64,000 nt of DNA from Pelecanus crispus (Eukaryota > Chordata > Aves > Pelecaniformes > Pelecanidae): NCBI RefSeq assembly GCF_030463565.1, contig NC_134646.1, positions 20,503,296 through 20,567,295 on the forward strand. The letters are read 5' to 3'. The position numbers and the translations under genes were made by a program. Of this stretch, positions 39,301 to 51,300 are shown one piece after another (within the stretch, counting starts at the first letter, position 1; the number at the start of each line of letters is the position of its first letter). The notes beneath the pieces are model-generated. The model saw only the letters and a program-made list of their open reading frames with translations, had not been told where the DNA came from and ran no database searches.

Positions 39301-42300
39301 CTTCTTTACCAAAGGGGTGCAGATAGGAACACAAGCAGGGAGACACGCAGGGTCTCCACAGAACTGTGGACAGCAGCTGAACTCTGGGCAAAAGAGCAGA
39401 TCTGTGCCTTTGAACTCCATCTCCCAATGCCTGTAAGATGTTTTAAGATGGTGCAACCATCTTAAAACAGAGATGACATTTTAAAGGAGTACTAATCATG
39501 GCTGTACGATCTTACCTTTGTTCTTTGCTTTTAATTCTACAAGTTATGTATTTTACTGAATTAGCTAAGAAAGCATAAAGAAAAGGAGGATTATTTAATA
39601 ATAATTTCTCACACAAACATATAGATAAGCCTACACACACACTTCAAAGCATCTTCATTTGTTCTTAAGTCTTTGTTTGACTTATGTGCACTTATACACA
39701 GAAAAAAATGTCAGTATGAGAAACGGCAAACTCTTCAAACATCAGCTCTTTGTATTAGTTCCAACACTGATGACAGCAGCTTCTCCCAGTCAGAGCCGGT
39801 GACCCGGCACCGCAATGGAAGCATGACCTGGATTCCATTGTGTTTTGTTCCCCATCAACAAAACTGTCAACTCAGCTCTAACGGCAAAAATCTTTATTAT
39901 TATCGATGTATGAGAATGGGCAAAATATAAATTAATAAACAGAACCTAGGTAGATTTTGCCTACCAGAACTTTTGACTAATAATAACATGTAATTACAGA
40001 TTAAACATAGTGGATTTGGAGGTTCAGGAGAGAAAGTAAGCATGGACCCCTAATGTATGTAATTTTTTCTTTTTTCTACAGGAACTTTTCATATTCTGTC
40101 CACTTTCCAAGAGCTCAACTTGCCAAACAGGTTGCATCAAACCTGGAGACCATGCTGCTGTTCAGCACAATGAAAAGTTACCAAGATAAGCACAGGCACT
40201 CTATAAACACTGTGAAATGAACTTCACCTCAAAAGTTTACAAATGGAACAAAAGGTTGGAAAAAAAGTAGATGCCCAATGGAAACAATGGCTGAGAACAG
40301 AATTTATGTCTGGCTGACTTTTGGACAATTGCTCTCTCTTCTGGACTATCACACCTCTCCAAACTCTAATGTGAAAAAGTAAACAGAAAAAGTACCCTTC
40401 ACAATGAGACACGCAGACATAACAAGGTCAATGTTCTATAAATACTCAGCTTCAGAAGCAGAGCTGCAGGACCAGCTATAGGCAACTCCTGCTGATGTTT
40501 CTAATTGCTATAATATAGATTATGTGCCTTCTTCACAGCAGTAGTGTGTAAAAGCTCTTCTCCATTTCATCTGCTAAAGCTCAGCTAGCATGCCTGTTCC
40601 TGGGGCTCATTACTGTGTGCTACAGATGTTGCTAGATAACCTTGCAAAAAAAAAAAAAAAAAAAAAATTTATGTGGCTGAGGCCTGGTCTCATTTGTTTT
40701 GAATAGATGGAACTTGTGCACCTCTTTCAAGCTGTACCTCTCAGCGGGGTGTTCAGTACATCATCTTCCTGGAGTTTGGGGGCAGCTTGTTTCCTTAAGC
40801 TTTTCCTCCACAATTATTTGGTTTACAGGCACAGAAAAAATAACCTTTTGTTTCTGCCATTTGCCTACTTGTATCTCTGGTAGAGGTTGTGCAAGAGACA
40901 TGACCAGTAGTATTTATCTTATGTCCAAGTAAGGAAAACATACCCAATGGATGCTCCTTTATAATTTTTAAATAAGTTACACAGTATTTGAACAGTCAGT
41001 GAGTACCCTAAAAACATTTATCGGCTAAGACTGTCACTTCCCACAGTCCTCTGGCTCCTTAAAGCTATTTTCTGGTCAATTATCCTAACTCTCACCTTCT
41101 GATGAGAAACTAATAAACCTCACAGGAAGACAATTCAGTTTTCATTTCCAGCGCATTATAAATTCTTGACATTTCTTAAAGTGAGGGTCAGGACTGAGGA
41201 AACTGTTGGAGATAAAACAGCATTACAGATGTCTGCCTTCTGTGCATCTGTGATACACATACCTTCATGCATAACAAATTTGTTCACTTCATAGGAATAG
41301 GGAAGGGAGGGAAGTAAATATTTCCAGCGATCAGGTTCATATCATGGCATGTTTTTTGCACTGAAAGATCAAGCTACGCTTTCCTTCCAGTTAACTTGCA
41401 TTGCTGTCATTCAAAGGTCCCACAAAATAAAACCTGCCTCTTCGTCTGAATTCACATTAGACCCTCAATTGGAATGAAGTATCCTGATTCCATTTTGGAG
41501 GTGTGTTACAGATGTCACTTAGAGCACACACTGAGGACAACCACTGTTTATCATTCTGTTGAACTGGAATTTCATTGCCATTGTATTAATTCTGATCAGA
41601 GTTAAAAAGGCCATGTGGCATTCATAATCCACGGGTTCTGTTTCTCTGATTGCCCACTCTGAATATGTGGACTACTGCTATCAATGCTTACAGGAGGAGA
41701 GCTGAACTTGCACAAAAAAAAATTAATCTTACAAAAGACTGAAGTCATACACAGCTCTGTGAACAAGACTGGGTTCTTCCTTGGCCCAGAAAAATTCTCA
41801 TTAGCTTTGCAAAACTGTATAAATATTGGAATATAAATTGGACCTCGACCCGCAAAACAACATAGGTTTGTTATTATGGTCACATCAACTTTTATTTTAA
41901 GACCAAAGGCTCAAAATTATAAAGAAATACATAAAAGTAGACTTCCCTTCCAGTCAGTTTTATAGGTAACAGAACATACTGAAATAGGTGATAAGAGAAA
42001 TTCTTCCTTTGTGGAACTGCCCAAATGCCAGCATCACCACTGTATTTCAAATGATACTAAGATCAAGGCAATCCAGATATTTTTGATTAAGCCAAACCAT
42101 TAGCAATACTTTTCCTAACCAGCTTTTCACAAATGGAAATTCTCCAGAAACGCTTTGAAATCAGACATCAAAGTCAGAAAAAAAAGAAGACATTTTAGAG
42201 TGGTAATAGGAAACATACAGAAAAACCTACAAAAACCTGTCATTCTATCTGTTGGTGCCACGTGTTTTACAGCACCGTGGATCAGCCAGTACAGCAGACC

Positions 42301-45300
42301 ATGTCCTGTCTAGGCTTCAGAGAGTGGGGGACAGCTGGAGGATTTTACCTGTCAAAAGAAGGCTTCTCTCCACAGTCAAATGCATCCTGTAACTCCTTAA
42401 CAAGATTAGCCTGCCCGGGCAGTCGAAAAAAGGCCTTCTTCCTTTAGCCCCCGTTGTCGGATAAAATCCACGCACTGTTCCACCAACATAGGAGCCAGGC
42501 GGTTCCCATATCGCTTTTCGTATCGGACAGTATCTTCCAGCTTCTGGCCAAAAATACCTGCATGAAAAAGAGAGATGTGACCTGGTTGAGGTTCATAAAA
42601 ACATTTTGAGGAGCCCGTGTCTTCTATTACAACCCATGCAATTTACAGGTCATTTAAACGTATGGACAATTAACCTACTCCTTTCTTAAGAATAAAATGC
42701 TCAATTTCACTTTTGATACTCTCATGGAAATACAATGCCGACAGATTTTACAACAATGCTCAAAAACATTATTTAAAATAAAATACTGTAAATGATTTTT
42801 CAGACCGTAAGGACAGAAAACTTAAAAATAATACAAATAGGGTTTTCTGTCACAAAACTTTTCAAAAGCGATACACATCTCCATCTTCTTTGGTTCATGC
42901 CTAATTATCTATAAAAATATAAGTAGTTGCTGTATCAATTTCAATGGCATATAAACATTACCTTTACACATGGAGGGCAAAATATTTATAAATACAACTC
43001 AGGATTTTTTTCTTACTAAACCAAATTATTAATTAAGTTTTCCCACATAACCAAAGACCATTCCTATAATGTATTACCAAATGCATTATCACTGTCTGCT
43101 TTAGCAACAATAAATTTCATGTATGAAAAAAAGATCCTGACATGAAAGGTGAAATGCAGGAAACCTGCATTCGTACTTAACCTCAGAAAATCATGGAGTT
43201 TTTTTGACAGAATTAACTTCAACCCTGATCTGAGGATATCATTGCTACCACTGGAAAGACAGCTACTCTTTGTAACTTATTTTGCCTCTCCCTTTCAACC
43301 TGCAGAGCCAGCCATCGTAGACAGCATCACAATAACGTTCAGGCATGTCATCTGTGATGGAAGCTCTCTCAAGACCACCATTTGTTGAACAGTATTGGGG
43401 CTGAAGTGAGGCAATTCACTTTCTGTATACAGCAAGACAATGAATAGTTCTAAGGCAGTCATGATCAGAAACTAAAGACCAAATAACTATCTATGCTTAG
43501 AAGGCTCCTTTTCCAATTACATACACTATAAAGTGGGGAGCGGGGAGGGAAGAGCAGTAAGCCAAATTGTGCTCTTCACCGAGCACATAGTTCCTACTCA
43601 TTTGAGAATAGTCAACAAGAAGAGAGTTGTTTTGGCTTCTTTTTCTAAAGAAAGCCCAAAGTTAAGCTAGTCAGCTTTGGCTTTTGGCCCAACAACATCA
43701 TTCACCCATAAACTACAATTACATGAACAAGTAACCATAAGCTATGGTAGCATTCAGATTGAAGCATCCTTCAGGGTAACCTTCAACGTATACATTTTTC
43801 CTCCAACTAAAGAAAGGTAACTCACACCTCAGTTGCAGGGGGAAAAGTTGCCTTGCATATGCTCCAGGATGTTATGGCAAGTGGGTAGCAAGCTGTCCAT
43901 TACACATACTGAAGGTCTGGGGGTTGTATTTAAGTGCAATTATTTTTACTGTAGCACATGGAATACCTGGAGAGAGTAACTGATATCCAGCCAAGACATC
44001 CAGAAAGTATTCTCAGATGCAGAGCAGCATATTTTGTGACTTCCATGGTACCCACACTTGTGGATGCCAAAACCAGCAGTAGGTAAGGGGGCTGAACATC
44101 ACACAATCACTCTTTATTTGCTCACTTTTTTTCATGTTGTACAAACCCCCAAACCCAACAATTACAAATTAAAAAAGGAATTTTTGCAATTCCAGTGAGT
44201 CAAGCTTAGAAGAATACTGACTGATGTGGAATATTTCATGTCTGCAAAGTTCAAAGCCTCTTCATGCTGGCAGAGGAATCAAAGTATGTTTTTGTAATTC
44301 TTACATACCTTCCTAACCTCCTGCAAACTGCGTATGGGGATGGCAGGAGTATTAAATGAATTGGGGTTTCTTGTATTTGTCTGAGGTAAGGGTTGCTGTT
44401 GGTCAACACAGAGGAAATCATCAAGTCCCTCCATTTTCTAGACCCTCCTTCTGAAAGTAGCGGAATTAAGGAGGAAGGTCCACTGGAAGTCAGTTACGGA
44501 ATCTGTGTGATTATGGCAGTTTGGGGATTTCAAAGTTGTTCTTGATATACAAGGCAGCTGCTGTTCAGTGCCCCCAAAATTGTCCGTTCTGCTGGCTACT
44601 GCTGGCTGAACAAGCCCCTGTTCCTCTGCCTTTCCTCAAAGGGCATGTGTTCTAGCTCTCAAGCATCTCGGTGGCCCTTTGCTCAACTCCCTTCAGTTTT
44701 ATCTTCCCCCCCGCATTTTTTTTTTTTTTTTAGTGGACACAATATTTGGAATACTGTCTAAAAAATGCTGAGCAGAGGGGGTTAATCACTTCCTTCCCTG
44801 TGCTGGCCCTGCTCTGTCTGGCTTACTGTCCCTCAGGACACCCAGGTCCTTTCTGCAGAGGAGCTGCTTCCCTGGGGTTATTCCTTCTTAGGTGTAGGAC
44901 TTGTCCGTCCTACTCCAGTTTGTCCTATGAACATACAGTCTGAGCTTCCCTTCAAGAGCCCATGAGAGCTCTTGGTTTTAAACACAAAAGTTTTTCTGTC
45001 TTTGCAAACAAGACTAATCAGTGTAAGATAGGATATTCCAATTACACAATGTACAATTACAACTCATGCCCACTGACAGTACAAATAGTACGAATAAGCT
45101 TTGTCCTATTGGCTATACTTTCTTGTCTCCATGCTAACATTCTTTCATCAGTAATGTGCATATTGCAGCTTACATTTGCAGAGGAAAGAGTAAGTTCTCA
45201 AACCTTCCATACTGCTTTGAAACTCCTATTAGTAATGACACTGCAGTCAAAACACATCACTTTCTATTAATACATTTTTTGGGATGCTGCCTTCTTCCCC

Positions 45301-48300
45301 CCCCCCCCCTTTCATTTTAGAATTGGCTCTCAAAGCATGTCTAATAGATAATTAATAAAATCAGAATAAGGGGGTTTTGTGCAGTGTGAGCAAAACCAAT
45401 TCCTATATTATTAAAAATTGCTGATGCACAACACAAAATGTATTGAAAATACGTGGCAACCATAAAGCATTAAGATGTCTGTAACTAGTGTCAAACAGTA
45501 TTTTTTAAGACAAGTAGAAAGTAATGAGTGATTCACATACAAAGGGTGACGTATTAAATGGATATGACAAACTTGGTTCTGTATTGTAGCAGCAAATCAC
45601 AGGTACTGAATGAAGAAAACCTTAAAAAAGTGTATCTAAGGAAAAATAAAACCTGATATGATGGAAAGAGGTAACCAGTGTCGAGAAAAAAAAAAAAAAA
45701 AAAAAATCCAAATTGGAGCCTAAAATTTCCCGGTTCTGGTCCCTTAAGTGTAAACATTGAGTTGTTTCTACTATTGACTGCAATAAGGTACATTGTAAAT
45801 TCAGGGGCTTTTATTGAGACACTTAAAATACATGTAGCTAGGAATGCCTGCAGGACAGACAGAATAACTACAGCAGTTGTCTCGGATTTGACAGATTGGA
45901 TTCAGATCCTACACAACCCTCAGAACACAGTTGCATTGAGTCTGGCCACATATATATTTCACAGCCGGAGGGCTAGGCGTATGCCCCACCACACTCACAT
46001 GTCAGATAAAGCCTCAGGGACTTGGCTCCCCATCTATATGAATGGTGATAATACCATATCTACCTCACAGGCATGAGGATCTCCACACAGCTTTGGGGAG
46101 CTCGTAGCTAGTGTGGCAATTCTGACAACCATGTAATAACCCAAAGACCTAAGTCTCATGGAAAATCACCATGTCCCACTTTGAAGTGCTTCTGAAGTCA
46201 CTATTTACTACACTCTGCATTCTCCAATTTGTTTGGCTTTGGAATTCATCTCAGGCAGGCTTGGTTTGGTTTCAAAGTCTAGGCTGAACTTCTCTGAAGG
46301 ATTTCCTTCACCTAACAAATGCAGAACACTGCACCAGGCAGCACTTGGCCATGAAAAGAATCAGTCATGATAAGCCTGCATAAATATTGACTCTAAGTCA
46401 GAGACTTGCTGATGTTTTATGGAAAAAGTACTCTGTTGCCAGGGGCAGAAGTGGCGGAAACATGACAACTCTACTTCCACATCATGTTGTCGTAACTTTT
46501 ACCTTGTTCATAGTCTTTCTGGTGTCTGTTGGGTTATTCAGTGTTTTGGAATAAAAGCCACGATCATTACCCTGTAAGGTGCACCTTACATCACAACTAC
46601 CAACTACAGAGATATTGCAGATTAATAGCTTATGAAGACTAAGACGTTGACTATTATGAAGCAAAGGCAATGCTGTGAAGAACTGTGGTTGCAAACATAC
46701 AGTTACCTTAGTGGTTCACAGAGGCAGACAACAGTGATCAGCTATACCTGGTAACTACTAGCATCTCCTTTACAGAGAAGCAAAGAAAAGACAGTCCAAG
46801 TTAAGGAGACGACAACAAAACCACAGAGATAATTTCATATGCTGTTTTTTAGAAGTAAATTTCCACTACAGTAACTAAAGAACACCACCTCTGTGGAGAA
46901 GGAAATAAAAGAGCCCTCATAACTCATGTTGTAATACAAACCCAAATTCTCCTCCTAAATCTCAGTATTTCCAAAATCCAGAAATGCACAGATGCACCAG
47001 CGCTGACCTATGGTTTGGTTTATCCTTGGGATAGGGTGCCAGAGGTGAAACAAACAAACCAAACCAACATGAAACTTTGAGATTCCAAATGGCAGCAGCT
47101 TGCCTTCCCCACAGCTGGCAGAAGGCAGGGAAATGTACAGGATTCCAGTTCTGACCAGTCAGTAGATTTAATCAGCAGAACTGCTTTTTCAGAGAGGCCC
47201 ATGTAGATCTTTAAAGCTATATCCAATTAAGCCAAGATCACGCATAACATCAAAGAGGAAAATCACATGCTAGTAAAGGGCATGCTGAAAGGTTATTCAT
47301 TAACTAGAACATTCCCGTGGCAGAAGTTTTGTAAACACTTTGAGAAACGAGATTTCCAAGCCGAATAGATACCCATAAAGCTTATAAAAGACACTACAGT
47401 GCTTTATCCAAATTCTGCGTATGCTTACTCAAGAGTTGTGGAAACACTGTGGTATTTTCAATAGTACGTATTCACACTTAAGAGTATGTTTTTAAAATCT
47501 AAGAATGCTATTAGTCAATGATTTCCTTAGCCACTGCACACAGGCAGGGGTCACTTCTGAAGTCTATTGACTCCAAGCTTCTGATTCAGTAAGAAAAAAG
47601 GAGAAAGATCTAGGCAGCATTTCTGTGTCTATAAGGAACAGCTTGAAAAAGCCCACCTGCCGCTCTAGCTCTACCACACCACACGCACTTAGCGAGCCAG
47701 AAGGTTTCTGCCTTTTCCAAGCCACCCCTTAGCAATTCAGATGATAACATGTTTTCAGACAGCATAAAGCACAGAGGGCTGATGCTTTCAACAGAGGGCC
47801 CACACCTGTACATGTGTTCTCTCAATGTGCAGCAGAGGATCTCCGTCCTTCCAAAACAAGTTCTGAGTTTATGGGCTATACTCATCAGAAGGTCAGTTAA
47901 GGTCAAAGGAATTGATCTCAGCTTTGGATCTGGATGAGAATTTTAAGCAGCTCTCAATTCTACATCAGTAATTCCTTGACAGTGAAAATAACAGATCAGG
48001 TGAACAGCTTTCAACAGCAGGGCTGGGAACAAAGGTCCTGGAATAACACAAAGTGGCTGTCATGGCCACATAACACTTAATACGGAGTTTTAAATTATTA
48101 TTTTTTATCAGCTTTCTACTCCGGTGTTCCCCAGCACTAAATGCTGTTTTGAGTTGATCAAAGGCAGGGAGTACTTTCTTCTTCTCTACAGAATTTTCTA
48201 ATGTACAGGAAAGGAAAAATCCCACCAAAAATAGCAGTGGTAGAATTTTGTTCCTTCATGACTCATTTTCTTTCCTTCAAGCCTTCTCCTACCCCACAGC

Positions 48301-51300
48301 CAGTGTGATGCCACTAGTAGATAAGGTAAGATAAACCCCTGCCCTGGAGTTTAGCACAGCTGCACACCGGAGGTTACTGCTTAGAAAAAACAACTCTGAA
48401 ATAAGAGCAGAACTAGCTACAGGCTGGAAAGGAATGGAGGCAATTTTAAAAACATCACTGGGAACTTATCACAGTCAATCACATCAGGGCCTGCACCATT
48501 TCTCTGGCCGTGGCCAATGCCACCTCCTCTGCTCACCCAAAATTACCATGCTATTCAACGTTCTCACTACTGCATGCCAGCAAAGTTACCCTCAGTTATT
48601 GCTTTCTCCACTTACCCTGCATGTGCTCTGAGAAGGTTCCTGTGATGGTACTTAAACAGAGAGCATCTTTTCTAAATTGGATTTTAAAGATGGTTGGCTC
48701 TGTCTCTGTTCAGATGCTGCCCTCTGAGCACTAACTCCTTCTACGACATGACCTCCAAACAGGTCTGACATTTAATTTTTTGGTGCCTATCACAATGCAG
48801 CTTTGATCTGGATTTCCAGGAAGGCTTCTATACCTTGTTTCACTGGTGAAAATAACAACATATCTCTGTCTAAACATACAACGTCATGATTCCCTTGCAT
48901 GATTCCCATCATTCTTCCAATGACTAGCCAATGGTTTTACCTGCTAGTTTTATTTTCTGCGTTGTGTTGCACAGCTTAGAACTAACTAATCTGCTTTATG
49001 CAAGTATGGGCTAGGTTTGCAGAAGGCTAGTTTTGTATACCTAAGTATAAAAAAAAGGCAATCTGCAAACGAAGTTACAAGAATTTGGTATGCCAATTAA
49101 TAAGACAAGTTTAGTTAGCCTAATTTGCCTGTGCAACCATAGTAAAGGCTTGTCTGAAAGTCCAGTTAATGTTCATCTTTCTGTTGATTTCAGTGGGACA
49201 TGAACCTAGTTAAACATGCGCACCCAGCATTCTGCAGCTCTGATCTAGGGGCCTTGCGACAATGCTCTTGACAGAAAACATGTATAAGAAAGCAACTGAA
49301 ACAAACAATATGTAGAGGAAAGCAAATTAGCAGCATGACCTCCATCGTTCTGTCCTCTGCCCCAAGTGCTGCAGCTTCTCATGGAGTTTTAGACATGAAG
49401 AGTTTCTGTGTCAGAACGTACAGGGAAGGAATCAACAGCTGAAGCTCTTCTTGGAGCGGCTAAGGCTGCACCCCAGGCACGAAGGCAGCTGTCTGCAAAA
49501 TTATCAGTTAATCCTTTATTCAATTCTAAACATTTCTTAAATAGTTAACTGTATAAACGGGGCACAGACAGCTCTAATTCACACCAACAGCCTGAAGTGC
49601 ACTAGGGTACTTCATATAGACACATCCACAGCCTCCTGGCCAGTCTCCAGAAGGACTTGAACCCCAGCAACCACAGGAAACACCGGCCTGGGTGAAGGGG
49701 GGTACAGAGGGCAGCTTTCAATGCTATCTCAGCTGCAGATGATAGCTGGTCTCTGCTGCAGTTCTGCGGCGAGTCCCTCACTGGTTGTGATCCCTCATTT
49801 CAAGGCATCACCCCTGACTGCCTGCACACACAACCCCCAAAAGCAATGACGCCACTACATCACTACTGAGTCTTGTGAGCAAAGAGCCGCATGGTCTTGC
49901 AAAAGGACAAATGGCAGCATGGAGGAACAGTTTAGGGAGGAGCAGGAGATGAAGATGGTTGTAGTTGTATAAACCCTGTGTAAGATCATTTCTCACGCTT
50001 CAGAGCAACATGACAGTTTAGCCCTTTCACTTGGATTTCTCTGTCCAGCATAGTTCTTAAGGCAGCACCAATATTCTCCTCTTCCCCCACACAAAGTTTT
50101 TGTCCTCGTCATAGAGGTAGTTTCCCCCAACCCATTCCAAGCACCATGGCACCTTATCATCACTTGTCATATCTCTCTCTCAGACATGTGTTTCCCTTCC
50201 AGTGCTTCCAGCTGACAGATTTGGAAAGCCAGCCTCCTCTTTGCCTTCCTCCCCCCAGTACTGCCATGCTCTGCTTCAACAGGAGTATGTGCAATGCAGA
50301 AGAAAACTGGCTTTAAACATCTCTATGCAGCAGGTGGAAAGGCAAATGCAGGCTGCAGGGCAGCAGGATGAAGTGGCACTGCAGCACTTGCAACAGGACA
50401 GTGCATTGTAGGGCTACACTTCAACCCATCAGAAATCTCTGAATCCAAGGACTTAAGTCTTCTACACAGATGTGCATTTATCATGGTGCTTTGCTCCCTC
50501 TCTTCTCCCCCCTCCTCCCACACAGACAAAATGCAAACCCAAACTCTTTTCCCTGATGTTCTGCCAAACAAATAGACAACTCGGAGCATCACAGGTCTGA
50601 TTCCCCCACTGCTCTCACTGATTTTTGCTCCAAGGCTCTGCAATAATCTTGTTGCAAGCCACATCATTCAGGCAGCCTATTCATGGGCTATTATGTAGAG
50701 GAGACAGTATCAGCTGGCCAGCTACAAATAAATGAACAAAGAAGTAAATAAATCATTCGTGGAATGTTGGCACTGCATTGTTTAATGCCTTTTGTTTAGG
50801 TATTCTCATCTGCCCCTGCACACACAGCCCCCTGACTTCTCAGAAACCATGGCTTCGCTAGCAAAGCAGAATACAGCGACAGAACGGACCTACCTTTACG
50901 GAAACTAAAACACCGTTTAATTCTCCTATAAGTAGTTTTAGGAATGAAAGGAGCTGCTGCTAAGGCACCTGGGCTGCGGACTCCAGCATTTCTGTCTTCA
51001 GGCATCATCCAGGCCAGAGCCCCCACGTCCCTCCAAAGCTTTTCTTTACCAGCTGCATCCAGATGGAACACCACGACTGCTCATCATTACTGACTGCTGA
51101 AGAGTTTTTTTATAATAGTGTATTTTCCTCTGGAGCTAGGAGATTTGTGGTCTTCTAGATCTTGGGTAGGGCTTGAAGTGATTTTAATGTTCTCTTCCCC
51201 GATTCAATTTTGCTTTGGGGAACAATTTACTTCCATCTATTTCCTTTCGTTTCTTTTATTTCCTGCAGTGAGACAACTGTCTATTATGCAATGTCACAAC

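Larger units (their letters stand above)
30719..42348 (-). other. ARHGAP24: Long ARHGAP24 intron
   Basis: About 11.6 kb of intron. It holds a short CR1 3' end (34,654-34,765), a 16-base T run (33,735-33,750), a 22-base A run (40,646-40,667), a 13-bp perfect hairpin (39,440-39,468) and a 10-bp hairpin (36,305-36,330). All open frames in it are short and unrecognised. No nested gene was found. Confidence 0.85.
42558..50893 (-). other. ARHGAP24: ARHGAP24 intron between RhoGAP exon 1 and the short-isoform first exon
   Basis: About 8.3 kb. It holds an old CR1 remnant (about 44,575-44,940), a C-rich run at about 45,297-45,309 and a 21-base A run (45,686-45,706). The remaining open frames are short and without family resemblance. 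For the long isoform this is part of a 12.6-kb intron reaching to 55,178. Confidence 0.85.

Noticed and set aside
51074..51074. Upstream start for the short ARHGAP24 isoform giving a longer N-terminus
   Set aside because: The codon at this position is GTG. The first in-frame ATG codons are the tandem pair at 51,003-51,008, which match the known MPEDRN start.
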